Source: Hippasteria phrygiana
Lineage: Eukaryota > Echinodermata > Asteroidea > Valvatida > Goniasteridae
Direction of reading: 5' to 3'
DNA: 64,000 nt
NCBI GenBank assembly: GCA_037893225.1
Contig: JAZGUH010000533.1
Coordinates: forward strand, 1,984,001-2,048,000
Shown here: positions 46,976 to 59,529 of the stretch, one piece after another
Layout of the letters: the number at the start of each line of letters is the position of its first letter
Position numbering within the stretch: position 1 is the first letter of the stretch
Notes under the pieces: generated by a model
The model's input: only the letters and a program-made list of their open reading frames with translations
Told to the model about the DNA's origin: nothing
Database searches by the model: none
Made by a program: the position numbers and the translations under genes

Positions 46976-47565
46976 CAAAAAGTAAAATGCTATAGGTGTT
47001 AAGTTCGTACCAATACTCACGGAGTCGGATGGTTTATAATGACAAGCATAGAAAAGCATCAGTCCAATATAAATCCCGGCTGCCATTGTAGACAAATCCA
47101 TACAAAAAACACAGCGGTGGTTTCACAAAACTGACAAAAACCACATTCAATGTTGATTAAAAAGTGTGGCACAAATAAAGTGACGATAAATACAGATTAA
47201 CAAAAATTATATACACCACAGTGACATTAAAAGCAGTGGCAGCTACGAACAGCGCCCTCCATGTGGTTTAATAGTATTGAAAGCTGATGAAAAATCTACA
47301 AAAAGAGTCCTAATATAATTCTTGGGTCTATCTAGATGTTCATAAATAGTTTGCGTAATGTTAGAACAGCATCATCTACACCCCATTTAGGACAAATTGG
47401 AAGGGGTCAACAAAATCTTTAGTCTGGACAAGCAAGACCTCCCTAATGATTTTCTCTAAACATTTCATATCTACTGGTGTTACTGGGTCTGAAATCATTG
47501 AATACTGCTGGTTTGGGTAAATTGGGAGATGGGAATAATTATTGCCGTTTTCCACAGCTTAAGAA

Positions 47566-48436
47566 TTACACTAAAAGCCTGAACGGCACCAAGCTTAAAT
47601 TTGATCCTACACCAAAGTACCTTGGTGTCACACTGGACAGAAGTCTCACGTTCTCCATTACATCAAAGCTGTTGCATCCAAGACCGAAGCCAGACGGGGT
47701 CAACCATTTGAAGAGACTTGTTGGCACTGGATGGGGTGCTTTCTTCACTACCTTGCGCACCTCTGCACTGGCCCTGGCGTACTCTACCGATGAATACGTG
47801 CTGCCCAAGCTTGGTCTCACAGCACCCATACCAAGTGGATAGATGTGGTCCTCAATTCAGCGATGAGATTAGTCAGCGGCACTCTCACATCGACACCTGT
47901 GGAATGCCTACATGTCCTCTCTGGCATCGCACCTGCTGAGCTTCGCCGAAACTCCCCGACGATGAAACTTGCCTGTAAATGTAGTGATCCCAGCAGCCTT
48001 GTCCCCGAGCCAGTAGACCCAGCCACTCTGAGACTAACTCGTAAGAGCTTCTCTACAGAAGCCTACAGACTTGCTTCATCTCAGCTTTAACATCCTGTCT
48101 GGATCAACACGACCTGGGCAGAGCTGTGGTCCACCACAGCTGCTCAGCTGAAGTCCTACATTGACACCCCATCAAGGAGGCTGCAGGGATGGGAACTTCC
48201 TCGCAAGGCATGGTCTAACTTGAACCGGCTGTGATCGGGTGCTGGCCGCACTTATGCGCTTGCAGAGCTACCCAGACTACGAACCACATCATCCAGGAAT
48301 GCAGAATCTTCGGAGCCACAAATGGCAATGCTGGCCTGATGACGTTAGATGACACAACAATCAACTGGCTGTCCTCGGACCTTCCAGTCTAGATAATGAT
48401 GGTGTCCACACAAACGAACGAACGAACGAACGAACT
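47566..48436 (+). pseudogene. Non-LTR retrotransposon D, 3' end inserted in LINE C
   Basis: The plus-strand frame LNGTKLKFDPTPKYLGVTLD, RSLTF, then VNHLKRLVGTGWGA, LRTSALALAYSTDEY, VVLNSAMRLVSGTLTSTPVE, CLHVLSGIAPAELRR and a CRATQTTNHIIQECRIFG-like tail is the thumb and C-terminus of a LINE reverse transcriptase. It ends after a stop in (GAAC)n at 48415-48436, a typical 3' tail. It is 5' truncated. Confidence 0.75.
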
Positions 48437-48639
48437 AAAGTCCAAAGACCACTGGTACCGCCTATGGAAAACAGTTTATAGCTCCTTCCAGCAGAGCTTC
48501 AGAACCTTTCCGGTAACACCATCAGGTCCCATGGCAGTAGCGTATCCAGTCTTTTGTGCCAGGGAGGGCAAACAACGGATACGTCTGAACCGTCTTAAAA
48601 CCGTCGCCAAAACACTATTTCTTTTTGGTTTTTTTATGA

Positions 48640-48740
48640 CGCCTCAAATGCCGCCGGGGGGGGGGGGGGGGGGGGGGTGGGGGAAACTTGCCCCCCTGCC
48701 CCCCGCTGAATACGCCACTGTCACATGGCTTTATTAGTTT
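48640..48740 (-). mobile_element. hAT-like MITE fragment with poly-G
   Basis: A 24-base G run (48655-48678) is followed by CTGCCCCCCGCTGAATACGC then CACTG. On the minus strand this reads CAGTGGCGTATTCAGCGGGG. CAGTGGCGTA is a hAT-type inverted end. Confidence 0.5.
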
Positions 48741-49210
48741 AAATTTTCCGGAAGGTCTGCTCCACATCCTCCACACCTTGTCAGAATGGTCAATCCCTTC
48801 TTGCAAGGCAGTAATAAGCTGGTGATTAACTGAGCGAAAATCCGAAATGTCAAACTGGGCATAAAATCGGTGTAAGTCAGCAATAAACTGTTCCTAGCGG
48901 TAGAGGGGTGGTACTCTTCTTGCCGCAGCCAGTTATGCTCTTAAATCCTGCCCATGCCTTTTTGAGGATCCCTGTTGAAATTTATCCTGGATTGCCTTTC
49001 CGTATCTTTCCTTACTACGTTGAATCTGCTTCGTAATCTCTGTACATGCCGCTTCTCCTTTTTGTCTCTATCTCTGAAGACTTTATGCTTTCTATCCAAC
49101 AGTTCCCTATAATATCTTTGGTCACCCAAAGTTTGTTATTTGGGCAAAATGTATACTCCACCTCAGAAACTATCAGATTTTCAGAACTGGATATATCCAC
49201 TCAATGCATC

Positions 49211-50189
49211 TATTGCACCATCCATTGAGTTTTGGTTCAAAAATACATTCCAGTCACTACATTCAAAACATCCTCGCGGTGTTTCCTTGGCATCATTTGA
49301 TCACTTCCTTAGCTTTTTGATATTTGGCTTTTGTTGCTTTACCTTCTGCTTGTAATTTGTGAGCAGATGAATCATATTGTTGTCTGAAAGGCCAATTCCA
49401 GTCTTTGCAAAACATAGACTCTTTTGATATTCCCATAACATTTGTCCAATGTTTGATCCCTCCTTGTTGGGATGGTAACATATTGCTCATAATGAGGCAG
49501 GGTATCCTTCAGTTCACATTTATTGACCGTAGTGACTTTTCTTGGAGGGATGATTATATGGACGATCCCCGGGTCAAAACGTTAGGATCTACGCCTGTGG
49601 CCAGACTTAGTTTTTGATGAACTTCAAACTGAAGTTTAGCCCGGATAGACTTGGGTCACGAAGCTATTTGTTTTTAAATTTAGTCCGGAAGTCAAAAAGA
49701 AGATGTTGAGAAATTCTGGTACAGAATCATCAGGCCCGCATTTTTTTTAGTGGAAGCTGGTAACATAGCCCCCTTACCTAAATTGAGGGTTAAGTTCGAA
49801 GATGTTTGTTATCAACCTAAATTTTAGCCCTAGACAAAGAGCAGACGACTTTCTACCATTTGTCCAAAATAGTCGAATTCCACACTGCCTTGGCATTACT
49901 TTTGTGTTGAAAAGATATCTTTACCGGACTAGTCGGCACCCTTTGCTGTGCTTTGTGTGCTTTATTAATTATCTCACAAGGTGCCTGACCAAATGTTAAC
50001 CTGCTTGAGGAACAAGTCGCAAATTGAGATATCGCACCATAAAACAAAGACTATTGGGGACATATCCCACCCCCGGGATCGCCGTCCATGAGGAGTATTA
50101 TTACTATTTTTGTGGTGCGTTCGAAATAATAATCCGAATTATTTCATGGCTGGTCGGCGGCGGAACTAGAACCAATTTGCAAGTGGACA
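49211..50189. other. Spacer, possibly further LINE C debris
   Basis: Minus-strand frames at 49293-49490 (HKLQAEGKATKAKYQKAKEV) are compatible with a LINE linker but too short to assign. Nothing else was recognised. Confidence 0.35.
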
Positions 50190-50354
50190 CTCCATTTTTC
50201 GGGGGAGGGGCACCTCAGGGGAAATACAACAGAAAGTTTTTGTGCGCAATTTCCAGCCGGGGGCGGTCGGGGGAAAAGACCCCGGCTGGGGGAACGTGCT
50301 TCCGCCCCACTGCCCCTTTTCCCGCACCCCAGCCCCCGTAGCTATGCCACTGTC
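50190..50354 (-). mobile_element. hAT-like MITE fragment
   Basis: It ends GTAGCTATGCCACTG, i.e. CAGTGGCATAGCTACGGGGG on the minus strand, and contains an internal hairpin CCGGGGGCGGTCGGGG/CCCCGGCTGGGGG. The other end is not clear. Confidence 0.45.
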
Positions 50355-50422
50355 GCTGATCATAGTCTTGTCATGTGTATACCATCTTGATTCGAAGTGA
50401 TTTTTATTTGATTATGAGATCT

Positions 50423-50662
50423 GGGGCCAATTTCATAGAGTTGCTTAACCACAAAATTTGCTTAAGCACAAAACAACTTGCTCATTCTGATTACCATCCA
50501 AAACTCTGTGCGATTGGTAGGCTAAGTAAACAACAGCTAGCCTAATACCAGTCACAAGCGATATACATCACATGGATGTTTTGACAGATAACTTTTAGTA
50601 AGCAAGGTTTTTTGTGCTTAAGCATTTTTTGTTTGCGTAAGCAGCTCTATGAAATTGGCCCC
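50423..50662 (+). mobile_element. MITE, GGGGCCAATT family, copy 2
   Basis: The ends are GGGGCCAATTTCATAGAG and CTCTATGAAATTGGCCCC, 240 bases apart, with subterminal TTGCTTAA..GCTTAAGC pairing. The interior shares ACAACAGCTAGCCTAATACC and GTCACAAGCGATA with the copy at 13259. Confidence 0.85.
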
Positions 50663-50696
50663 TGGTCACCATTATAATAACAACATTCCAGTACGG

Positions 50697-50995
50697 GTCC
50701 GCGGCCGCAAAAGTAGCAGTGGCTTTACTACGGGATGGCACAGGGGCACGCCCCCAGCTGACGTCCGTGCCCTCCGGGTGCCCCCCCCCCCCCCCCATTT
50801 GAAATCTTGAAATGAACAAAAAGCCGCATTTACTTTCAGTGCCCCCCGCCCCTTTAAAAATGTGTGCACCTGTGCACCCCCAGGTGCCCCCCCCCCCCAG
50901 TGGCGTAGCCAGGGGGGGGGGGGCAAGGGGGGGGGGGGGGCAAGGGGGGGGGAACTTCCCCCCTGTGGGAACTCTTGCCCCTCCTCTGGAAAATT
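50697..50995 (-). mobile_element. Two adjoining poly-G hAT-like MITE pieces
   Basis: On the minus strand 50697-50810 (ATTTCAAGATTTCAAATGGG, a G run, GGGCACGGACGTCAGCTGGG, CCCGTAGTAAAGCCACTG) matches 61030-61160 on the plus strand. At 50898 CAGTGGCGTAGCCAGGGGGG begins another end of the same type, followed by several G runs. Confidence 0.6.
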
Positions 50996-52392
50996 GGGAT
51001 TTTCGCCATCTGTAGTGCAGTGTGTAGTGTGTTACTATATAGCGTGGACCTATTTAAATTGACTTTTTGGACTTATCTGAGAGTTTATGCCTCCCCAAAA
51101 CTAATGTAACAAGTTTCATGATTCTGAAAAAAAAATGTTTTTGAGCCTTTTCCCTCTGAGCCACTTTGACTCTATTCAGAAAAGGCCGAGGTCAACTGCG
51201 TGCCGTATCGCGCGAGTGATGACGTATACGTGTAGAAACATATGACGTCACTGTATTATACGACAATGTTTTTGCGTAGAGTTTGTACGGTTGTTTTTGT
51301 CTAAGGCTAGTATTACTTGCTGTGCTTTTTGCACATGATTCAGGTAACACTACGGTAAACATATTTTAAAGTGTTGACATCTTTGTGAGACACATTTAGA
51401 ATTGGGGTTGTAGGCTGGTTCTTAATGAAAAGCTAGTTGTGAGTCATGCTTTCCTTTGTTTGCAGTCGGCTTTTATTGGGACCTGCGCGGTGAGTTGTGT
51501 GTGAGCTGATGCTATACTCTAGTCTGGCGACTTTGCTAAGGCAGCCCTGAGGACCCGCACCTTCTCATACACACAATTTATGTTATAAGGTAACAGACTC
51601 AATCGCATGCAGCGCGTGCGGTACCGTGCGTGTACAATGCATGTTGAGTCAAGCGAGCGTGGACAAGGAGACGGCCGGGGCTCTGGCTGCTCGAGCCGGC
51701 AACCCCAGGGAACGTCGTCGTGGTCTGGGGCGCGTGAGTCCGGGACAGGATTGGAATGCTCGGTGCCTTTAGAGTTGGAATGGCTCCAGCCTTCAAACGG
51801 AATTATGCCTTCAAACCCAGCTGAGTTTTCATACTAACACTATCATACAGGCGAAATGTTCTGCACATATTTTCGACCATTTCGACAGCCGAAAATCAGA
51901 TATTGTATTGTCTACAAACCGGACCCTGCACTGTCGCCTTTAAACTCCATTCAGCACTGGGAATTGCAGGAAGGTTAGGTCAGGGTTTTTGTCGCTGTTC
52001 CTTGTGCAACCCCCAACTACACACGATCGAGGCATAATGATTATCTCAGAACCATGCATGCTCATACTGAAATAATATCAAAAATAGACGGGAAAACGGA
52101 GGAGTTATGTTGACCAAAACTCTTCCAGCAGCATCAACTCCACGTCCCCCGTACATGCATAGTGTTTGGCTGTAGTATCAACCGACTCTACACGTGTACG
52201 TCACGGGGTCACGTACATACATTTACATACATAATGAGCTTTCGCGAAACAGGATAAATGATTCAGAATAACAACCCCTTTTTTTTATTAAAAATGATTC
52301 TCTCGTCTGCAAATCTCCATCAGTTAAAAGAGTATTTATACTGTCGGAAAGTCCAAAAAGTCAAACAAAAATTGCGTTTTAGTTGCTCTTTA
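50996..52392. other. Intergenic, upstream of the dioxygenase-like gene
   Basis: No gene was supported. The plus-strand frame at 51607-51837 (ERGQGDGRGSGCSSRQPQGT) is GC-rich but unlike anything I know. Confidence 0.35.
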
Positions 52393-52484
52393 CACTGTGA
52401 ACTAGTAACAATGCATTCAGTGCCAAGTAACAATGGACTTTCATTGTTAGTGCGCCGTTTTTCTTTTGTTAGATGTTCATAGTG
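52393..52484 (+). mobile_element. 92-bp CACTA-type MITE, copy 2
   Basis: The ends are CACTGTGAACT and TGTTCATAGTG, flanked by TTA on both sides (52390-52392 and 52485-52487). It has exactly the same length and interior (GCGCCGTTTTTCTTTTGTTA) as the copy at 29869, in the opposite orientation. Confidence 0.8.
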
Positions 52485-52763
52485 TTAACAAAGTCGAATT
52501 TTCCCCCGCATACTGCACGTCACCCATGCACACACAATCACGATTCGTTTTAGTTTCTAAACACTCTTCGAGTGAACTTTGGACTCTTCATCATACGAAT
52601 TATGATACTGCACGATCCGAAGTTCACAAACAAACAATAAAAAAGACGACAAGTTATCGAAGAGATCAAGAGTTATTTTCAACAACGTTTTAATGGTGTA
52701 GTTTCGCGTTGTTCATGTCGGTTAAAGTTATCTTCAGTTTCGTTTGATCTTGTGTGGTTGGCT

Positions 52764-53341
52764 ATGGCAAAAAGTAAGACCCGAGTTCACCATCGAAGAC
52801 CTGTCGACCCAAAACAAAATACCCAGTCGTCACAGTATGGCGGTGACCGTCGGGTTAACATTGATAAAAATCACAGCGACCTGACGACAAGAGTGATTAT
52901 TGCTCGGTTAGCTTTGGTTCTGGTCGCTACTGTGACGGTGACGGTCTGCCTTGCTGTCTGCTTGCCTGCGGGTAGCAATACTGCTCTTGGAAGGCTCGAG
53001 AGTATCCGGTCTTTTTTCTTACCCGGAGCCTCACCAGCCGCAAGTGCCAATGCAGCCACAGATGAAGATGATTTAAAATCAGGTCACCAAAAGACACCGA
53101 CTAGCAGGGACAGGAAAAATGTAATCGAAGAGAGCCTTGGCACACACGGAGCAGAAGGGACCCAAAACACGAAAGATGGCGTCGAGGTAAACTCCCAAGA
53201 TCCAAGTCTCAACCAACCAAACGACTTTCAGGCAACGATATTAAGGCAGCTGCGCATCCGGGAAATCTTAGTAAATGAACGGCCTGTGAAGTTCCAGGAG
53301 TTAGTAGGCAGCGAGAAGAGGCCCGAAGCAGCCTCTATTCG
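52764..53341 (+). CDS. First coding exon of a type II membrane protein
   Basis: The exon runs from ATG at 52764 to a probable donor CG|GTCAGT at 53342. It encodes a basic, cytoplasm-like N-terminus (MAKSKTRVHHRRPVDPKQNT), one membrane segment at about residues 44-68 (RVIIARLALVLVATVTVTVC then LAVCLPAG), and a polar stalk of about 120 residues rich in D, S and N, ending AASIR. The topology is that of a Golgi/ER type II protein. Splicing to 61653 restores codon CGA and gives RVYQFENFLSDYEC. The open frame without splicing runs to a stop at 53394-53396. The family of this exon alone is not recognisable; the link to the dioxygenase exon is inference from phase and sense. Confidence 0.6.
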
Positions 53342-54085
53342 GTCAGTCACTTGTAGAAATTCTATCACAAATATACAGGATGCAACGTGTTTCTAAAAGG
53401 CAATCCGTATTCAAAGGGTTAATAATAGCCAAACTATGTTTCAATTTATCTTCATTATGGTTTTGCCATGGGTATCGAGCTTTCTAATAATACCGTGATT
53501 ACATTGCTCCTCCCCTTGCATTACTGAGCACCATTGTCTTGAAAATGGTCGTGAAATAGGAGTATATGGTCAGTTTCATATACCATCAGAGAAATCTAGT
53601 GGACATGGTTCAATCTGCTCGAGTTACATGGGCATTTGATCCCTAATAGCAATCAGATTATGAACAAAGATTGTTGTTTAATTAATAAATTTGTAATCAG
53701 GACTCAAGCACTTCTCCATGATCCCATTCACCGACACCCTCCACAAGTCCACATTCTTTTAATTTACTTTTTTTTTTAATGCAAGTTCGCCTCCAACAAG
53801 ACTAAAAACTACCCGAGGTACGGAGCTACAAAAATAAGAAGAAAAAAATGCACAAGGTAGAAATTAAGATTCCATTTTAAGCAGGAAAGATCGTAAGGTG
53901 AAGGAAAACGTGCACCAGGAAAAGAATTCCATGGAGATAGGTCTACCAGAAAGAGGGGAAATGCTATTAGCATAGCTTTTCTTTCTACATCTAGGTACAG
54001 CTAGCTTTTTGCAGCAGTTGAAAACTTCATAATGCATCATCAAAATCCTAGGCCCTAATTGGCATAGGCCTACCGGTTCATATAA
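53342..54085. other. Start of the 8.3-kb intron
   Basis: No exon or repeat end was recognised before the large inverted-repeat element at 54090. Confidence 0.4.
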
Positions 54086-55324
54086 CGATTGACGTCAATA
54101 TTCACGACAAAATTTCACGACTTGCCCCAAATCGTGGATATTCACGTCAATATTCACGACAAAAATTTCACGTCCCGCTCTCCGCTCGCAAATATTCACG
54201 TCAATATTCACGTCAAAAATGTTACGTCCCGCTGTCCGCTCGCAAATATTCACGTCAATATTCAAATAAAAAATGTCACGTCTCGGTCTCAAATATTCAC
54301 GTGAATTTTTTTCAGCAAGCTAGGTGCTGGCGAGTTTGTATATGCCGGCAATCGTGGACCTAGGACAAAAGAATTCGAGCGTTGACAGAGGGTCCACGTT
54401 TGACCTAACGTCCACGATTGAAAATCGTGTACAAAACCAATGGGAGGCCTTCCGAAAAAGTTAGAGTATAAACAAAAGAGGAACAATGGGAGGTCCACGA
54501 TTGCACCCGTTTACATGACTGTGTGGTCAAGTCGATGTGCGCTTGCGAACTCAGTCGAGAATTCAAAAAATTAGAACGCATGCAGTAATGGGAGCTGCAT
54601 AAACTCAGCAGATTCTGGAAACACTTTTCTGTAAATCTTCTACAAAACTAATTTTTTTAGGTTACGTTTTTCCAACAGAGACCAGTTAGCACACTTTAGT
54701 ACACGAACAAATTATTTTACCTTTCCATTTTCCATAAGATAACTGCTTAAAATGAGATATTATTCTATTATTGGTTTCAGAAAATATTCTATTTTCTGAA
54801 AAGGCAGTACCTTTCACTAAAAAGAAAATGTACCTCACATTTTTTCAAATTTGTTTCCCAATTTTCTTTGAAAATCTGAAAGATTATAACCCTGGGCACA
54901 CTTTATTTATGAAAAGGCTAATTCGGACCACTTATTAGTACTCGAATAGTCGAATGGACGACTAAAGAGAAGTCATTTTTCATATAAAATGGATTTATTG
55001 TAATTTATCCGTACTTGAGTAAATAATTCATTATACATGTAATTCGTTTTCATTATTAGAGAGAGAAAACAAGTTGAAAAATCAACCCTTATTCATCTTT
55101 AAATTTATAACTATTGAAAATTCCAAATTCAAAACTGAATTATCAAATCTCAATTTTCTCTTGTTAGCTTTCAAAATTAAAATTGAATTTTGAAAACAAA
55201 TCCTTTTGCATTTTGCACTCAGACTTTCTACGGTTCTTTTCTGAAGACGTATTCCCGAGACGGTCCGTAGCGTCAGCCGTATGTGTGTCCATGGCATGCA
55301 GTATGTTGTATGCTAGTATATATG

Positions 55325-55525
55325 TTTTTTGCAGCGGCGTAGCCGGGGGGGGGGGGGGGGGCGCACGCCCACCCTAAGAAATCGTCGCCTCCCCCAGTCG
55401 CCTCCCCCCCAGTACATTTTGCAAACGGAAACAAATAATAGTATTATTAAGAAGAATATACTGCGAGCGCCCAGCCAAGCCCCCCCCCCCCCCCCCCCCC
55501 CCCAACTCACCCCAATGGAGAGAGC
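55325..55525 (+). mobile_element. hAT-like MITE with two poly-G/C runs
   Basis: GCAGCGGCGTAGCCGGGGGG begins at 55333. The far side is a run of C at 55481-55503 followed by CAACTCACCCCAATGGAGAG and CTGGCTACGACGCTG, an inverted match to the start. It is about 200 bases long. Confidence 0.55.
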
Positions 55526-55584
55526 CCTGGCTACGACGCTGGAGTGTCCCCCATGCGCCCGCAGACGGGTGTTATTTGTGCACA

Positions 55585-55790
55585 CTAGAATATATAGGGG
55601 AGGATACCCTGCACGATATGGGGGAAAAGGGTACCCCCTTTTATCCCTGTACCATAAGCACACTCCAGATTATTGTTATCTAACACATCCCCCTAGATTT
55701 CTGAATAGAATTCCTGAGATTCCGGGAACACAATGACCAACACAAAAGAGGGGGGGGTCCCTTTTCCCCCATATCGCGCTTCATATGGAG
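55585..55790 (+). repeat. Repeat, copy 1 (inverted partner at 59530-59725)
   Basis: GATATGGGGGAAAAGGGTAC, CTCCAGATTATTGTTATCTA, CACATCC, GAATTCCTGAGATTCCGGGA and ACACAATGACCAACACAAAA recur inverted at 59530-59725. Both copies lie inside the large element, symmetrically placed. Confidence 0.7.
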
Positions 55791-56107
55791 GGGGGGGGGG
55801 GAGTAGTGGGTGTAGAATTTTAGGGAGGGGGACTGTCAAACTAATAATATACGTGCACTGATTTGATTTGTATCCATTACGATAATATTAACCCATCTAA
55901 AATGTTGAGGTTGGGAATGCACCGTCATTAGAATGAGATAAAAGTTACACATTGGAAAGGCTAACTTTTGAAACTCATCATTCAGTTATTTTTGTAAGAA
56001 AGAAGTTAAAGGGGCTGTGTCGTCAAGATCATAGCAGGCTTGCGGCTGTACACTGAATCCCGAACTGATGAACGCAGATGAACCCAGTAACTGCAAATAA
56101 TACCCCA

Positions 56108-56208
56108 CGACCGCGCGCTGACCTACACGGCGCGCGCGCGCTGACCTACAGGGCGCGCGCGCGCTGACCTACAGGGCTCGCGCGCGCTGACCCACAGGGC
56201 GCGCGCCA
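56108..56208. repeat. 27-bp GC-rich tandem repeat, four units
   Basis: CTGACCTACAGGGCGCGCGC then GCG is repeated four times. It contains alternating (CG)n runs. Confidence 0.85.
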
Positions 56209-57048
56209 GATCAGATTACAATTGCAATGACTGCTGCATGCATGGTCCTGTAGTTATGATACAAACTGCATGTACAAGTATTTTGTACGTGTTTGTGCCA
56301 CCAAAAATATACGATAGGCCTACAGTCGAACATAGTCCGTGACACCCCACCCGCCGGCCAAACGCCAAAATGTACCATGACAGAACCAAACGAAAATAAG
56401 TAAATAAGTAAATATGTATTTATAATTGTAAGATAAATAATGCACCAGCCCCTTCCTATACAAAAATAAAGTTGTAGGCCTATGTATCGAAATAAATTTT
56501 GACTAAAATCGGCTGTGTGTGCAATGATGAGCAAATCAAAGTAAAACAGCTATACTGATGGCGATATTGAGTCCACGACCTTGTGTTACATTTGACGGCA
56601 GGACTTTATGGAAAGTTACATCATAAGATAAAATAATAAACAAATAATAAACACAATAATAACAGTTATTACCAATAAATAATATACGCCAATGAAATGA
56701 GATTTCACCAGTGGCGAGTAAATCCGTGTCGAAAAGTGGGGATGATTATTGAATTTGTCAACGAAGTACTGCATCTTGAACTTTTCTCAACGGGGGATAC
56801 CCCCGCCCCAAACACCGCTTGAAATTTGAAACATCACTTTGTGTACAATTTCCCCTTTTTAAATTTACGAAACAAAAAAGAAATACAAATCGGCGGGCCC
56901 CTGAACTCCTTTCCCGTGTTTACGCCACTGGCGCACAGATCCCCACATCACTATAATAAAGATGACTACCGAAGAGCAAAAAAATAAACACCCCGACAAA
57001 TATTCAAACAACCCTAATTTTCACCTGTTTTGCACGAATTATTCACTT

Positions 57049-58318
57049 CTATGTGTCCCGGGTTCTATGCGTCCCGGGTTCTATGTGTCCCGGGTTATAT
57101 GTGTCCCGGGTTCTATGTGTCCCGGGTTCTATGTGTCCCGGGTTATATGTGTCCCGGGTTCTATATGTCCCGCCCTTACAAAAAAGTTCTATAGAATTCT
57201 ATAGAGTGTTTTAAAGAACTCTATACGGTTCTATAGAGGCAATGGTTTTCTATAGAATATTTAAGGCTGTCTATAGAGATTTTTAAAAATTATATAGATT
57301 TCTATAGAACAAATCTTCCAGTCAGTGTTCTGTAGAATTGTTTGTTGAAAGTATGTACATTTATATAGTAACCCATAATATATCTCTAATTTCTATAGAA
57401 ACATAGAATTGTATAGAATACTCCAATAAGAAAGACTGTCTATAGAGATTTTTAAAAATATCTATAGATTTCTATAGAACACTGATTAAACAAATTCCTG
57501 TCAGTCTTCTATAGAATTCTATGTTTCTATAGACATTTTAGACACATTAATTTGTTTGTAGAAAGTATGTACATATTTAAAGTAACCCACAATATAATGC
57601 CCCTAATTTCTATAGAAACATAAAATTATATAGAATACTCCATATGATTTTATTTTTCTGTAGAAATTAGAAATGAGTATAACTACTTTAACAAATCTTT
57701 TCTTTTCAATCAAATTTACTAACAAGATCAAGGCTGAGGACTATGATTTTTAAAGAAGCGATTATAAGCATTTTCAAAGTATTCATTTGTTTTCCCTTAC
57801 GTGGAATGGGCCCGTGGAATCGTACATAACCGCCCGGCGCTACATGCCACGAGGGAGAAACATGAAAAACCACAGCACAGGGGTACCTTGACGTACCTTG
57901 AGCCATCAACCAGTAGGCCCCTATCATTTTGTCCGGAATGAATCCGCTATCTAAAAATTCTAAAGGATTTAGAAGTGGACTTTTTGGAGAGTTTTCAATT
58001 CAGCTGTCCGAAAATACCCAATTAACTCTTTCAGGACGTGTCCCGAGATATCTCGATTGCGTCTACCTTACCACCCGCCGTAGACCAATATATCTCGAAT
58101 TGCTTAAAACATCTAAATGTCACCTACAGGCCACCGTAGTATGTTTTTTCCCGGTAAATAAGTGACACGGAAGTGGAGAATACTTGTGAGGGTGGCTAAA
58201 ACAAAACCTGGGACACATAGAACCCGGGACACATAGAACCCGGGACACATAGAACCCGGGACACATAGAACCCGGGACACATAGAACCCGGGACACATAG
58301 AGAACCCGGGACACATAG
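57049..58318 (+). mobile_element. 1.27-kb element with (CTATGTGTCCCGGGTT)n ends
   Basis: About eight 16-base units CTATGTGTCCCGGGTT at 57049-57175 face about seven inverted units (AACCCGGGACACATAG) at 58208-58318. The interior is rich in TTCTATAGAA words at 57180-57660, with unassigned sequence to 58200. It is nested in the 6.75-kb element. There is no transposase. Confidence 0.75.
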
Positions 58319-59529
58319 GGGTGACCCCCTTTTGATGACATGAACAATTCACATACCGAGTACATGGATCGGATGTACTGTACAATGTAGGCCTACATGT
58401 AATGTATGTACTGTACATGTTGACTATACATTACATGTAGACTTGATGTGCGGAAATATTGTTCCACACAGCGAGTTGTTGACAAGTGCCATTGGAATAG
58501 CGACCAAGTGAAGTTGTTTCAGCTCCATCTATCAACCGTTTAAAAAAAAAATGTACTTCTAAGTTCTAGATTAAATTTTTTTTTCGCTGCTAAAGAACTG
58601 TCTGCAGCCACTACCCCTTATGCTTTTAGTAGCATGATAATTTTTGTATTGAAGTGACGGGTCAAAATAAGCCTGAAGCTTTTTATCGACCTAAGTTTAC
58701 AAGCAAACAAGATACATCAAAATGAATGTACACATAATACATAGACCCTTTTACAAATACCCCGCCTGTGGGATTTTGTGTACAACATTTAGCGCGAACT
58801 GTCACACAGCGACAAGACACGTTGCAGTTTTGCTGTGCACATTTACATGGACAAGCGCCCCGTGTGCCGAGTCGTCCTCTCTGGCAAGAGTTTCGGAATG
58901 TACATGTCATAGGTTCTCCAGCGTAAGGTTCTACTTCTATATCGCCAACCTCCAATTCCATACAACTTTCAGACAAATATTCCATGGCACTTGTGTACAT
59001 GTGAATGAAATTTTATGAAATAAACAGATGAAATTTGAACGTTTTTTTCTAATAATCTTACTCTTAGAGAACTGAGTGCCACGATGTGTGCTACTTGTTT
59101 ATAGGTATATGTGTACACGTATGTGTGCGCAGACGCTGGACATGCGTGCGTGTTCCAGGGGGTGTAGTTTCCAAAAGCCAATTCTCAGAACAGCCATAAC
59201 AAACGGATGGAGGTTAAAAATAGCACATAACCGAAATGAAGCGCAAGGGGGCGCACTCCAATATTTGATTCGTTAACGCGAGATGGCGCGACGACACAGC
59301 CCCTTTAAGTGGCGAGTTTACGATCTCAATGGTCAATGGAGTACACGGGCGTCCCTTGATTTTATTTATGGGACCCACGGCGTGGGGATTTGTGCTGTTC
59401 CAGATGCGCGCTCCTTCATCACTGGGCCCAATTTCGTGGCTCTGCTGAAAAGGTGTGCTAACTGGAATTTATAGAAGAATTCTGTGGACGATAGGCCTAT
59501 TGTACGGCCAACTCTGCTCATTCCTGCTC

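Larger units (their letters stand above)
47264..49210 (-). pseudogene. Non-LTR retrotransposon C (split by LINE D)
   Basis: Minus-strand pieces in order are: a linker (PNNKLWVTKDI then RELLDRKHKVFRDRDKKEKR at 48940-49190); RT start MGPDGVTGKVLKLCWKEL at about 48470-48540; then, after the plus-strand LINE D insertion, PKLWKTAIIIPIS, MKCLEKIIREVLLVQTKDFV, DPFQF, VDDAVLTL and TLFVDFSSAFNTI at 47264-47565. This is the usual Rex1/CR1-like order. A poly-G MITE lies at 48640-48725. There are several frameshifts. Confidence 0.7.

Noticed and set aside
53342..53396. Reading exon 1 of the membrane protein through to its stop as a single-exon gene
   Set aside because: Possible, but a donor at 53342 gives an in-phase junction with a sensible dioxygenase exon, which explains both pieces better.
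59283..59474. 63-codon frame MARRHSPFKWRVYDLNGQWS
   Set aside because: It lies inside the large repeat element, has no homologue I recognise and no splice support.
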